Assembly: GCA_002786025.1 (NCBI GenBank) | Contig: NHNW01000055.1 | Coordinates: 62,001-126,000, forward strand | Length of the DNA: 64,000 nt | Direction: 5' to 3' | DNA from: Zasmidium citrigriseum | Lineage: Eukaryota; Ascomycota; Dothideomycetes; Mycosphaerellales; Mycosphaerellaceae | Shown here: piece by piece, positions 12,438-23,584 of the stretch | Numbering within the stretch: the first letter of the stretch is position 1 | Layout of the letters: each line of letters starts with the position of its first letter | Position numbers and translations under genes: made by a program | The notes under the pieces: generated by a model | What the model was told of the DNA's origin: nothing | Database searches by the model: none | What the model saw: only the letters and a program-made list of their open reading frames with translations

Positions 12438-12783
12438 TTCGGATGATGTTCTTCATCCGGTTTGAATCAAGTTTTGATGGAAGAGTCAATTGTTCTCCAA
12501 CGCGCTCTTGCCGACGCGAGGTGATGTTGATGCAGGGATCGGCGCTCGGGACGACGGGCACTCCCGCTGCAGGAACGACCAAAGTTCTGGGGCAGGAACA
12601 ATCGGAAGCTCGACAAATCGAACCACTTTGACTGGATCGCGCCTGCCGAACATTGCGACGCTCCTTCTCCGCCGACGAGGTCTGTTCAGACTCCCAACAT
12701 TCACTCACCGATTGTCCTCCTTCCCGATCCGTCGCCAGTCCATCGCCCGCATCGACACCGACCTCCCCCGTCCCACCGCCAAG
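12438..12783. promoter_or_regulatory. Bidirectional promoter, APC8/FPP synthase
   Basis: Only 346 bp separate the two divergent start codons, so the promoters must overlap or be shared. The frame of the FPP synthase first exon stays open upstream to 12490, but the ATG at 12784 has the better context (CCGCCAAGATGCC) and the family-like N-terminus. Confidence 0.6.
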
Positions 12784-13879
12784 ATGCCGACGACCTTGAA
12801 GGAGTTCGAGACCGTCTTCCCGAAACTCGTCGACGATCTGAAAGAGCACTGCCAGAAGTACAAGCTGCCTGAGCAGGCATTGAAGTGGTTCGAACAGGTA
12901 AGACTTCACAGCAATATCTACACAGATTCATGTTGACTGATGACAGCCCGCCTAGTCCCTCAACCACAACACCCTCGGCGGGAAGTGCAACCGCGGTCTC
13001 TCAGTCGTCGACACCACTCAGCTCCTACTCGGCCGCAAGTTGACCGAAGATGAGCTCTTCAAGGCGGCCACTCTGGGCTGGATGATCGAACTCCTCCAAG
13101 CCTTCTTCCTGGTCAGCGACGACATCATGGACGCCAGCAAGACCCGCCGCGGGAACCCGTGCTGGTACCTGATGCCCAACGTCGGCATGATCGCCATCAA
13201 CGACGCCTTCATGCTGGAGAGCAGCATTTACATCCTGCTGAAGAAGTACTTCCGCAACGACAAGTGCTACCTCGACCTGATCGAGCTCTTCCACGAAGTC
13301 ACCTTCCAGACCGAGCTGGGCCAGGCCTGCGACTTGCTCACCGCTCCTGAGGATCACGTCGATCTGGACAACTTCAGTCTGGAGAAGTACACTTTCATCG
13401 TCATCTACAAGACCGCCTACTACAGCTTCTACCTCCCCGTCGCCCTCGCCCTGCACTTCGCCGGTTTCGCCTCGCCCAAGAACCTCAAACACGCCGAGGA
13501 CATCCTCATCCCCATGGGCGAGTACTTCCAGATTCAAGACGACTACCTCGACAACTTCGCCGATCCCGCCGTGCTGGGCAAGATTGGGACGGACATTCAG
13601 GACAACAAGTGCAGCTGGCTGGTCAACCAGGCGCTGAAGATCTGCACGCCCGAACAGAGGCAAGTGCTGGAGAAGAACTACGGCAGGAAGGACAAGGCAT
13701 GTGAGGCGGAGGTCAAGAAGCTCTTCAATGAACTGCAGCTGGACCAGGTGTATGCCAGGTATGAGGAGCAGCGGGTGGGCGAGCTGAGAGAGAAGATTGC
13801 CAGTGTGGATGAGAGTGAAGGACTGAAGAAGGAGGTGTTTGAGGAGTTTTTGCGCAAGATTTACAAGAGGAGCAAGTAG
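12784..13879 (+). CDS. ERG20: Farnesyl diphosphate synthase
   Basis: Exon 1 (12784-12897) and exon 2 (12956-13879) encode 345 aa, the normal length for fungal FPP synthase. Both Asp-rich motifs are present: [16 protein letters not shown] (DDxxD at about 93-97) and [11 protein letters not shown] (about 233-237), together with the [13 protein letters not shown] signature and [15 protein letters not shown]. The C-terminus KIYKRSK matches the family, whose tail closes the active site. The enzyme condenses IPP with DMAPP and then GPP to make farnesyl diphosphate for sterols, dolichols, prenylated proteins and sesquiterpenes. An in-frame stop in the CCCGCCTAG stretch of the intron fixes the acceptor at 12955. 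Confidence 0.96.
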
Positions 13880-14018
13880 AGGATACCGGATACTATGCTA
13901 ATAGAGGTGTCAGTCCCCATCGCTGCGATAACCTGTGCTCGGATTCGAATCATCGGTCAATCTCAAGAAGTTGTCTCAAGAAGAGTCTCTAGTCCATGAC
14001 TTGCCACATCTCTGGCTC

Positions 14019-16090
14019 TCAGCCCACAATTATGGACTGCCCATGACGGGGCTCTGGCGCCTTCCCCAAGCCAGCACCCTTGCCAACCACTCCAATCTCC
14101 TCCACCTTATCAACCAACTCATCAAGTCTCCGCTGCGCCTCATCGAACTGATCGTGCTTCTCTTCCAAACCCTTGCCGACGTCTTCGAGTAGGTACACTA
14201 CATCCTCGAACTCGGCCGTGGAGAGCTCCAAGTCGATGCGTAGGGACCTGAGCTCGTGGGCGAGTTCTTTCAGTTCCTTGCGGAGCTTCTCGATGTCGTC
14301 CGCGTTTGACTCTTCTGAGATTTCGATTTGGGGGTTGGGGGTCGTCTCGGGGAGCGCTTCGCTGGTTGTGGCCGTGGAAAAAGCTGTATCAGTGGTCTCG
14401 GTCTCTTCAACCTCGTCATCGTCGATGTCAGCATCGTCGTTATCCTCGGGCTCGTGGTCCTCTTGATCCTCCTCGTCGAGCTCGTCGAGGATAGTAGCCG
14501 GAACCCGCCTCATAACACCTCCCTTCTCCGAGACCCAATGTTCCAGACCAGCAGCGGCTTTCTTCTCTTGTGCCGTCCACCATCGAACCGTTGCGAATCC
14601 GCACATCTCTGGGATCTTGACGACATTGGCACCCCGGTCGCGGAGGCTTTGGGAGAGTCCCTTTGGCGATTCGTTTGCTTCGATGGCGGCTGTCAGTTCT
14701 GCGATGCGGGAGGCTTGCTTTGATTTCTTGTCGGCCTGGCGATTCTCGGTGGCTTTCTTGTGTGCGGCGCCTCCGGCGAATTGGCAATTGCTTCTCCAGT
14801 ACTCGGCTTTCTTCGGGAGAGCTGCGTCGTCTTTCTCCTGGATCGTACTAGGTATCGGCGCAAGCGTCTTGGATTTGGATGGAGTGTTTAGAGTTCCCTT
14901 CTCTGGGCCATCGATCAGCCCCTTGATCTGCTGCTTGCGCTTCAGCTCCTGCCCGTTTATCTTGTTGAGGGCATTGTAGCCGCACATCCACTTCAGAGGC
15001 GCCGCTTGCTCTTCCTTGTCGACGCCCTCCTTGATCGGCTCAGCGTCGTTGATCTCTGCTTCCAGGTTTTCTCCAGCGTCAGCTTCGAGGTCTCCACGGG
15101 ACCCCTCCTCCATCGATTCAATGTCCTCGGTTCCGGTCTCCAAATCGTCTTTCGCGTCGACCTCTGGGTCTTCAATCGAGTCTCGCTCCGGGTGCGGCTC
15201 ACGAGGGGCTGCGAAAAAGGGGCTGTCGTCATCATTCTGCGCTGCAGCTTTGATTCTCTTAATGATCTCGCTCGTCTCGGTGGCCTCTTTCTTGGGCGGA
15301 GAGCATATGCAGCCGTCGCAATGCCATCCAGAATAATCCTCCTTCTTCTCCGCGGGAGCTATGTATATGCTGCCCTGGTAGGCTTCAGGCGTGAACCGGG
15401 GCGTCTTGGGATCGAGTGGCGTGGCTAGAGCGGGCTGGTCGATCACCTTGGTCGGTCCGCTATCAGTCTCTGGGAATGGGACATTGAAGAAGTCTGTCGC
15501 GGTGGGACCCGGATGGCGAATTGGGCTAGCACAGCCAGTCCAAGTATGCTCAGGGGTCGCAACCTTGGGGATGCTCGATGCCCAGATCTGGTTAAAGCGC
15601 CCGGTCAAAGACGCCTCCCAGACCTTCTCAAACCTCCTCTGCTTCTCCTCGACTTCACTAAGCTGGTCCCGGATCTGTTCGACGTACTTCTTGCCATGCA
15701 AAGGATTGCTCTCCCATATCTCGAGGCGAGACTTGATGGTGGCAGTGAGTTGCTTGGCGACGATGATCCGCACTGGCAACTCCCTGGACCTCGAGGTGTC
15801 CCTGTCTCCGGCGAGGCGGTCGATCAAGATTTCGGCGGAGACTTCGTTGTATGTATGGCCGATGTCGCTGAGGGCGTCGCGGAGGAGGCTGGCGTCGCCG
15901 TGGCCGGGTGTGACTGCTCTGAGCTTGAAGAAGTGGGATTCGAGGATCCGGTCGGCGGTGTGGACCTGCAAGGTGACTTCTCAGTTAAGATCGAAGCCGA
16001 GTGTGACTCGACACTTACGCAAGCTGCGACATGAGTCGCGAAGGGCAAGACTGCGGTCAAGGCGACCGGCAGTATGCTGGAGAGGCGCAT
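14019..16090 (-). CDS. Secreted acidic protein with C-terminal coiled coil, unknown
   Basis: Exon 1 (16090-16019) encodes a 24-codon signal peptide (MRLSSILPVALTAVLPFATH...), and exon 2 (15965-14019) encodes the rest, 672 aa in all. The N-terminal domain (about 25-150) is helical, with RFNQIWASSIP and a TWTGC segment. The middle holds CDGCICSPPKK and long Asp/Glu-rich stretches. The C-terminal 120 residues are acidic and then form a heptad-rich coiled coil (IEKLRKELKELAHELRSLRI). I recognise no catalytic motif. It has the same signal-exon/large-exon layout as the two genes upstream and may be a distant member of that group. The GTAAGT donor follows the signal peptide directly. Confidence 0.7.
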
Positions 16091-16488
16091 GTCGAAGATC
16101 GCCTCGTGGCTGGATGTGTTGAGAGTCGCAGTGGTCGGTGGTGATAAGGGATGCTGAGTAGACTGCGAGTCCGAAAGAATGCCAGTGATTTGGAGGAGAA
16201 AGGTCGAAGAAGAAGAGGTAGTTATCAGCAGAGAAAAGTGGGGCGGTTGCGGTTTGGGGCGTGAATATTCACCCACAAGCAAGCACGGGCCACAATCATG
16301 CGCTAGCACGTGAAGCTGGACTCGACATTGGGATCTTTCTCACGGAACTAGCACACGCATGGTTTCATGATCTCGAAGGTACCTAACGAGCTCTCAATGC
16401 GTCCTCTTCGTCTACATGCACTACCTTGCGGTCTCGGACTTTCCCCTCTTTCTAGTCCACTGGTGCCAACAAGGTCCCAAAGGCACTA
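16091..16488. other. Intergenic
   Basis: This 400-bp gap between two minus-strand genes carries the promoter of the secreted acidic-protein gene. No gene is seen. Confidence 0.4.
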
Positions 16489-17970
16489 TCAAGCTCCATT
16501 GATGACCAAGTCAAGCATCTGCCACAAAACCTTCGCGATCTCCATCGCGAATATCACGGGAATTACGAAAACCCATCGAGTCGTCCTACCAATCTCTTCC
16601 GCCGGCTCGCATTGCGCTGGACGTTTCGGCTCAGACTCTTCCGTCTTCTTCGGTTGATACTCAGCATGCTTTTCTGTCCTCAGTGGCGCCTGAGGTCCTC
16701 CCTCGCTGTTCTGATAAATGCTGACTTCGACTGCATCGAACTTCCCAACCGGCTGCTGGGTGCTGGACATCGGAGTTGGCGTATTTGTGGCATTCAAGTC
16801 GAAGGCGTGCGGATGTGTCTCTGCGTACTGCTTGATGAGTTCCTCGAAGTCCAACGATCTCATCAGGTAGTTCGTCCAGCGATGTTCAGCTTTAGCGTGA
16901 AGACTAGCTGACTCGGCCACTCCAGTGCTATTGGCATATTCCTTCTTCAATACTTTCAGTCTCTGCTCGGCCGCCAGTAAGACATCAGCACTGAGGTCCA
17001 TTTGTGAGTGCATTGCCAGGTACTTCTTCACTGGCTTGTAAGAAGAGGGATGCTCCTGGAAGTCCTCGAGTTTGATGGCGAGATCGTAGTCGGCTTTGGA
17101 GAAGAGGCAGATGACGTCGTCGAGGGCGCCGTGGAGGACGATGTTTTGAACAGACTCTCGTGACTGGTTGTATCGAGAGAGACTGTCGAGCCGCCGCTTC
17201 ATTGCTGCTTCAAAGTCGAAGGGACCATTAGGGTGGTGGGTCCCGCCGTACCAATTGACGAGATGTCGACATTCCGGGATGGATTTGTAAGAGAGCAGTG
17301 GTCTGTTTGATTGCTGTCCCTTTGCGAAATCGTCGACATCTTTCTCGAATCGTCTTGACTCCTCAGTATAGTCGATTCGGATCTGAACGATCTCCCTGAA
17401 ATAATCCTCCACTCTTTGAAGCCCTTTACTGTGTGGAGAGATCCGCTTTAGACTTTGACACCGTTGATTGACAGTGTCCATGACATTGAGGCCAGGTATG
17501 AGTGGACGTCCAAGATCTTGAATGGTCTTTGGGCCGCTGTATGTCGCAGGATGAGATTCGAAGTCGTCGCGCAAGGTGCCGAGATCAGAGAGAGCCCAGA
17601 GATACATTCGAGCGACATCGTCAAGGGCGTGCTTAAGTCGGGAAGTTTGGGTGGTGTCATTCTGGAATCCGAAGTCGTTGACAAGAGCCTCACGGTGCTT
17701 TGCCATAAGGGCATTGAAGTCGATATGGTCCTTCGAATCAACGAGGGTGGCGGAGTTGGGACCAGCGGGTTTGGACGGCGAGCCAGCGAGGACAACCAGA
17801 CTGGCAGTGGTAGAGGACGAGAGCTCCGATGGTTGCAGAATTGTTGCCTGCAGTGGTCGGCCTATGAGACTAAGTCAGTAATTGGCCAAAATTGATTGAA
17901 ATCAGCACCTACCTTGCACACAGCCAAGCACGGCGGCGAGCAATGGCAGCAGCATGCTGAAGAGCTGCAT
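16489..17970 (-). CDS. Secreted helical protein, tandem paralog A
   Basis: Exon 1 (17970-17913, 58 nt) encodes the signal peptide MQLFSMLLPLLAAVLGCVQ, and exon 2 (17861-16489) completes 476 aa. The mature N-terminus is Ser/Pro-rich. It is followed by a helical domain starting MAKHREALVNDFGFQN, which aligns with the neighbouring gene at 18365 (EHR..LSKDYQFQN, then H-A-L-D/Y-D-I/V and DFE..PA). A second helical half contains NWYGGTHHPNGPFDFEAAM and is absent from the shorter paralog. The C-terminus has a hydrophobic stretch (WVFVIPVIFAMEIAKVLWQM) that could anchor it to a membrane. I recognise no known domain; the group may be lineage-specific. Confidence 0.75.
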
Positions 17971-18364
17971 CTTCGACGAAGGCGCCTCGTGGCGGTGATA
18001 TGGCGGTGATGCTCAACTTTTACGATACTGTAGAGTGGACTGAAGTGGCAGACTTGCTGAAGCCGCCGAGCGTGGGAGCTCGCGAAACTGGTAGCGAGGC
18101 AGGGATCAAGCTTTCGGGAAATCACGGGCCGCATGTGAAAGTGGCAGGAAGTGAGTGAATCAAACGAAATGAGATCTGGAAGCGCTATCGATATCGTCTC
18201 CTCCAAAATGGGATTCCAGACTAATAATACTTTTTTACTGCTACGACTTCTTGCCATCTCGTAGGTTCGATGAGCTGCAGCCTCCCGTCGTGAGAAAACG
18301 CCCGTTTCTTGTCTTGACGAGCTCTTCTCGCTCTTGAGATCTCTCAACCCCCCTTCTCAACCCC
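17971..18364. other. Intergenic between tandem paralogs
   Basis: This 394-bp gap contains the promoter of paralog A. No gene is seen. Confidence 0.4.
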
Positions 18365-19242
18365 TTACATCCAATTGAATATCGACTTCGACTTCTTGTC
18401 GCACTCTTCTCGCATCTCATCAGATTCCCTTACCACTCTCAGCAGGTGTGGACGTATCGCCTGTACTGCTGCGACAACCTGGCTCGCATGGGTCTTGATC
18501 TGCAAGGACTCCTGTTCTAGAGCAACCAGGGCCAGATCCAGCTTCGCGAGCTCGGAGAGCTTTTCATGAAAGTCGTTGTTCGCCGGCAAGTCGTCTTTGC
18601 CAGCATTCTGCTTCTCGCACCTCTGAATGGCTTCCTCGAAGTCGATGAGCTGTACCGTGTACTTGAAGAAGAGCTCATCGACGTCTCGCATGCTGTGCTC
18701 GACTTCAGTGACACGCTTGTCTGAGCCGTAGGTCTGCTTCATAGCTTCAAGCTTGTTCCTGACCATGAGAAGGAGGCTCTGGCCAGGCTTCATCTCTGAC
18801 TTCAAGTCGTCCAAGAAAGCCGAAGCAGTATGAGATGCCGGGTTCGTCTCGAAGTCTGTTCGAGAGCTCGTGAGGTTGTTGATGACTCTGGAGAACAGGC
18901 GGTTGATATCGTAGAGGGCGTGATTCAATCTCCAGGCTTGGGTCTTTTCGTTCTGGAATTGGTAGTCCTTGGAAAGTGAGACTCTGTGTTCCATGATGAG
19001 GTTGGCGAAATCGACGTTGGCGTCTGGATGAGTGGCGATGCGAGCGGAAGTGAATGGAGAGGTGGTTGAATTAATGGACGCAGCTGGGCCGGTGATCAAT
19101 GTCAGGGATGGGAAATCAGATGCATAGTCAGAGACTGCAAGCCGGAGTTAGTGAGGTTCAATATGCAGTCAACACCATACGTACCTTGCGCCGCCGAAAG
19201 CACGGCAATTAGCAATACCATGAGTAAGTTGAAGAGCTTCAT
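18365..19242 (-). CDS. Secreted helical protein, tandem paralog B
   Basis: Exon 1 (19242-19185) is 58 nt, exactly the length and phase of exon 1 in paralog A, and encodes the signal peptide MKLFNLLMVLLIAVLSAAQ. Exon 2 (19134-18365) completes 275 aa. The mature protein is almost entirely helical and polar, with TQAWRLNHALYDINRLFSRV matching the corresponding block of paralog A, followed by coiled-coil-like heptads (LAKLDLALVALEQESLQIK). It lacks the C-terminal hydrophobic stretch of A. Tandem position, equal signal exon and sequence similarity indicate local duplication. Function is unknown; a secreted effector-like role is only a guess. Confidence 0.75.
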
Positions 19243-19562
19243 GCTGGATGAAAGGTGCTTGATGTTTGTATGTGTTCTGTCAGAGATGACAGTGATGTTC
19301 TTGTCGAGACAAGTCAGTCTGGAAGGCGGATGAGTCATGAATGTAAGTGAAAGGGTTTAAGGTTTGACAGGCTGTGGTTTGCATGTGACAGTGCTTGATG
19401 GGAAGTGAGAAAGTGAGGCTACGTCGGAAAGCGAGAGCGGACCTGATCACTGACCAATATCGCCTCACTTGAGAATGGGAAGTAGTCAGAAAAGATGAAA
19501 TCCAAATTTTGAAAGATGATTTTTGTTCTTCATAGGATGTACGCAATTGAATGTACCAATAT
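19243..19562. other. Intergenic
   Basis: This 320-bp gap holds the promoter of paralog B and the 3' end of the next minus-strand gene. No gene is seen. Confidence 0.4.
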
Positions 19563-20357
19563 TCAAATCTGCAAGTTTACACGATGCTTCAAGGCAATCT
19601 CACGAAACAAGTCCCCGATTTGCTGATCGCTGACGACATACTCATAATGAAACACCCCAAACAGATACTTCTCCCACGCCTCCCCAATCTCAGCCTCAAC
19701 CTCATCACGAAACCTCGGCTCATCCCTGGTCCCAAAAACAGCCATCCACGTTGCGTGTCCTGTCTCATGGGCCAAAGAGATTGCGAAGCCCAGCCACAAC
19801 CGTAGTAACTCGTCAGGCGATGCAGTCTCCATCTTTTGGAGGTGTTCCAAAGGCATGAAGATCTCACTCCGCTGACCAGCATCATTCAGCCCGTTATACC
19901 AGCTGCGATCTCTGTTTGGGCCACCATTGGTGATGGTAATGCCGTGACTGTCCCATTCGCGGAGGTATTTGAAGGTAATTCTGGTAATTTCGGGGAGTTG
20001 GTTTAGTACGGTGTTGACTTTCATGATTTCGAGGGGTGGGAGGGGGTTTCCGCCGGCGGTGTCGTAAAGAGTGTCGAATGCAGTTCCGTCCCATCTGTCT
20101 TGTTTGGGATAGAAGAGCAGTCCGTGCCAGAAGTCCAGAGACTTTGGGAGGGTGAGGAGGTGCGTTGCGATGACCAGACTTGGTTGGATGCGAACCCATT
20201 GCTCGGAAGTGATGTGCAGCCAGATGGTGTGGCGGTAGGCTGGGTGGATTGGAAGGTTAGCGAATTTGTGGAGTATTTCGCGAATTCGGGTGTCAGCTTG
20301 AGTGAGGATCTGCTGCCGCAGAGCATGCACTGTCTGTTCGAAACTCATCTTGAACAT
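19563..20357 (-). CDS. HExxH-motif protein, putative metallopeptidase-like
   Basis: The first ATG of the frame at 20357 gives 264 aa; the frame stays open to 20408 but without another ATG. The key motif is FAISLAHETGHATWMAVFG, which contains HETGH, a match to zinc-binding HExxH. About 25 residues later comes EVEAEIGEAWEKYLFG, whose glutamates could supply the third zinc ligand as in gluzincin-like folds. This arrangement is seen in poorly described fungal proteins annotated as hypothetical. There is no signal peptide, so the protein is probably intracellular. Catalytic activity is inferred from the motif only. Confidence 0.65.
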   Translation of the reverse strand: MFKMSFEQTVHALRQQILTQADTRIREILHKFANLPIHPAYRHTIWLHITSEQWVRIQPSLVIATHLLTLPKSLDFWHGLLFYPKQDRWDGTAFDTLYDTAGGNPLPPLEIMKVNTVLNQLPEITRITFKYLREWDSHGITITNGGPNRDRSWYNGLNDAGQRSEIFMPLEHLQKMETASPDELLRLWLGFAISLAHETGHATWMAVFGTRDEPRFRDEVEAEIGEAWEKYLFGVFHYEYVVSDQQIGDLFREIALKHRVNLQI

Positions 20358-21109
20358 TGAAAGGCCGGCTGTAGATGACCGGTCAACGATCGATTTACTT
20401 GCCTGCAAGTCTAACTGAGGAGACGTTCGGTGCCGTAACGGTCTGACCGAATATCAAGCGTGAGATGCGTGGCAGATCCGATACCTTTTATGTATTGACA
20501 TCTCGTCACCTTGCACAGCCAAGAAGGCCATTTCACGGCAGTGTCTTATCGAACAAAGAAGTTCGTGAATGCACTTGTCTGAAACTCTTTATTCGAACAA
20601 TGTCCTCACACAGGGTCAGTAATGGACTCATTGCCTTGCCGTGCCAACTCCTGTGTCAAATGCATTGTGTTGGTATCCTAGACGAGGCTGCCGCCAGGTC
20701 CGGCCGAGTTGAGACAAGGCTGCGTGCTAGCGTTTCGCTGTGCCATAATGTCTTCGAACTCCTGTCGCCAGCTGGAATGATCTTGTTTCAGCAACTGTTA
20801 GATTGTCTCTATGCCTTTCCTGTCTCACCCGCCTGTCGTCAAATGGAATCGATGTCTGAATCATGATTGGTCGTAATTTCTCGGCAGCTAGCGGCTGTGC
20901 AAAGTGGCCACTTTTGCTTGTATGAATTTGAGTTCACTCCTTCATCCTTCACAACAACACGGCCACAAGGCGGCATCGTCATCTACATCTGTCATTTCCG
21001 TCTGCGCAAACAGTTGCTTCATACTCTCAGTCGTTCACTTTCCGAGTGGTTTCAGCTGTCTTCTTGACCTCTTCAGGACCTTATCTTCGTCTTATCTCTG
21101 CCATTGAAG
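20358..21109. other. Divergent intergenic region
   Basis: This 750-bp stretch separates the minus-strand HExxH gene from the plus-strand deoxyribosyltransferase-like gene and holds both promoters. A 133-codon plus-strand frame (20465-20866) has no motif or protein-like character and was not called. Confidence 0.4.
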
Positions 21110-21880
21110 ATGAGCACATCGAAAGCTCACGATATCCTGGGCTCCCCCATCGTGCAAAGTGGCCAAGCGCCTGCTTCGACCCAGCAGACTATTACATACT
21201 ACCACGCCGGACCACTCTTCACCATCGCGGACTTGCACACCAACGTTCTCCTCTCCCGCGAGATCTCCAACGCCTCTGGCGGCAAATATATCCCTCTCCT
21301 CCCCCAGGACCTGGAGCAAAGAGGGAATGTCACTCCACAGAACATCCGAGACAAGGATATTCGGGCTTTGCTGAGCTGCGATCTTGCCCTCTTCACCTAC
21401 GATGGCGCGGAGCTGGATTCTGGGACTGTCGTTGAATTCATGATTGCCAAGTTCGCCGATATTCCATCTGTCATTCTAAGGACTGATTTCCGCGGTGGAG
21501 GTGATCAGGCCAGCAAAGATTCGCCTGGACAGCCGTGGAATCTTATGAGTTCATTTTGGCCGAGGACGACGTCGGTCGTTGTGGATGCTATGCTTGGGTA
21601 TAAGCAGGCACTGGCAGCCGCAGCTGTCCGCCCGGGCGCTTTGAGTGGCGGTGTGAATTTGAGTGCCGGCAGCTCGTTGATTGAGATCACTGCGAAGCAG
21701 TGTGTCAAGGCCATGGATGAAGCTTTGCAGACGCCGTCGAGGATGCCGAAGGAGCTCAGAGAGCAAGTCTATCAGTGGATTGGACTTATGCCTGGGTATG
21801 CCGAGGGTGAGGATAAGAAGGACGTCAACTTTATGCTGGAGCTATTGTCGAAGAAAGAGAAGAATGGTGTCCTTCCATAA
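21110..21880 (+). CDS. Nucleoside 2-deoxyribosyltransferase-like protein
   Basis: A single exon encodes 256 aa from the ATG at 21110. The fold signature is YYHAGPLFTIADLHTNVLLS at the N-terminus, followed by YIPLLPQDLEQR and IRDKDIRALLSCDLALFTYD. GAELDSGTVVEFMIAKFADI then carries the Asp and Glu typical of the nucleoside 2-deoxyribosyltransferase superfamily (N-glycosidic bond cleavage or transfer). There is no signal peptide, so the protein is predicted to be cytosolic. Fungal members are of unknown physiological role; nucleotide salvage or clean-up is plausible. Confidence 0.8.
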   Translation: MSTSKAHDILGSPIVQSGQAPASTQQTITYYHAGPLFTIADLHTNVLLSREISNASGGKYIPLLPQDLEQRGNVTPQNIRDKDIRALLSCDLALFTYDGAELDSGTVVEFMIAKFADIPSVILRTDFRGGGDQASKDSPGQPWNLMSSFWPRTTSVVVDAMLGYKQALAAAAVRPGALSGGVNLSAGSSLIEITAKQCVKAMDEALQTPSRMPKELREQVYQWIGLMPGYAEGEDKKDVNFMLELLSKKEKNGVLP

Positions 21881-22001
21881 ATTCTGGGGCTTTCCGGCAC
21901 ACCAAAGCTACTGAACCACGATAGAACCTTCAACGGTATAGACATAGAGCACTGGAGCCGAACAGACCATTCCAGACGCAGAACCTGATCTCCAACGGCC
22001 T

Positions 22002-23188
22002 TTACCAGATCAGAACACTCTTGATCACGCTCCCATCCTCCATAACATGCTTCGCTGACTCAAAGTCTTTCGCAGGATACTCCTTTAACAACTTTTTCAT
22101 CGGCAGCGTCCCATCTTTACTCCACTGCACGAGCTCTGGCAACGCCTCCGCAGGATCTCGGTCTCCTTCAATAACACCAACGAGACGTCTTCCATTCACC
22201 ATATGCGTCAAAGTGTCTAGCTCGATCTTTGCCCCCACAGGCTTCACGCCAACTTGAAGGACTGTCCCGTTCTTCTGAATCGCTTCGAGACACTCAGCCA
22301 TGATGGCCACAGATGGCGTTGTGTCCAGTATGTGTGTACAGCCGAGGCCTCCGGGAGTCATCTTCTTGATCGCGGAGTGGAGATCTGATCTCTCCAGTTT
22401 GTCGGGCGCTGAATGGAAGCCGACTGTTGCGCCGAGTTCTTTTGCCAGCTCGATCCGTGACGGCACAAGATCCACGGCGATGATGTTCTTGACGCCCAGA
22501 TGCTTCGCAGCGCACACACCTGCCAGTCCAACACCTCCCAGTCCAACGATAGCCACTACGTCGTCTGGCTTACACTTCCCAACGTGAGTGAAGGCTCCAG
22601 CTCCGGTCATGATGCCACATCCTAGTGGAGCGTATAGCTTCAGCTCTTCGGCATCTTTGACGAGTTTCGTTACATTCGCTGCACAGGACAGTTTGACAGG
22701 CACCAGCGTAGCGAAACTTGACTGTCCAAAGTACCCACCGCCGATGACCTTGGACTTATCCGACGCAAGAACAAAATTCGGCTCATTCGCCGCCAACGTC
22801 AAAGCCGCATGATCGACGCAATACGCCGGGTGTCCAGTCTTGCAGTAATGACAATTCAAACAAGCAGCAGCAGAGAGAATGACTAGATCGCCTTCTCTGT
22901 ACTGGGAACTCTGTTTGGGACTCCCGAGCTTTACGACTCGTCCGGCTCCTGAACACATCATCAACAAGGATGTCAAATCACGGCTGGGGAAGAAGACGTA
23001 CCTTCATGCCCCAACACCCTTGGATAAATCCCTCCATACCCCGAGATATCTGTATGACAGACTCCCGTTGCGATCATCTCGATTAGGAATTCGTCCTCGA
23101 GGGGCTCTCGCGTGAGGAGGTCTTCCCATTTCCATTCTGTTTGGGAGTAGGCTACGATGCCTTTGCAGGGGACGGTGTATTGGGCCAT
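22002..23188 (-). CDS. Zinc-dependent alcohol dehydrogenase (MDR family)
   Basis: Exon 1 (23188-23002) and exon 2 (22948-22002) encode 377 aa. The N-terminal GroES-like domain has the catalytic-zinc CHTD motif and GHEG, the latter rebuilt by splicing. The structural zinc lobe CLNCHYCKTGHPAYC follows. The coenzyme domain contains VAIVGLGGVGLAGVCAAKHLG and ends in IIAVDLVPSRIELAKELGAT, with the Asp after the second strand that favours NAD. The layout resembles aryl-alcohol/benzyl-alcohol dehydrogenases. It interconverts an alcohol with its aldehyde using NAD(P); the substrate is unknown. Confidence 0.92.
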
Positions 23189-23584
23189 ACTTGGAAGTCT
23201 ACGGTTTTATGTTTTGTGGTCATCAAGGTTGTTGGATTGGGAGAATGGGTGTATGTGCTTGGACGAATGGATGTCTGTGGCGCTAATTGGGTGCCGCAGC
23301 GTCATCTTTGGAGAGGTCGTGCGGGGGTTTGGGAGGTGGGAGTCTAGACTTTTGATGGTGCTTTGCTCTGATCGATGAAGCTCATGCACTGTCAGAAGTG
23401 ACGGACAGTAACAAGATTGACCTCTGAGTACACAGAATCAGCTGAGTGTCAGAATGGCCGTGAAGTTATTTCGAATCATCAGAAAGAAGGGAATCTCTGA
23501 CGAAGATTCAAAGAGACACTTAGACTGACATACTCTGCAATATAGTACAACTCATCCCGAACGCCGAACAATGCCAGATACAGT
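23189..23584. other. Intergenic
   Basis: This 396-bp gap contains the promoter of the alcohol dehydrogenase gene. No gene is seen. Confidence 0.4.

Noticed and set aside
13025..13663. 212-codon minus-strand ORF
   Set aside because: It is antisense to farnesyl diphosphate synthase and repeats the Val/Glu/Leu-rich composition expected from its reverse complement.
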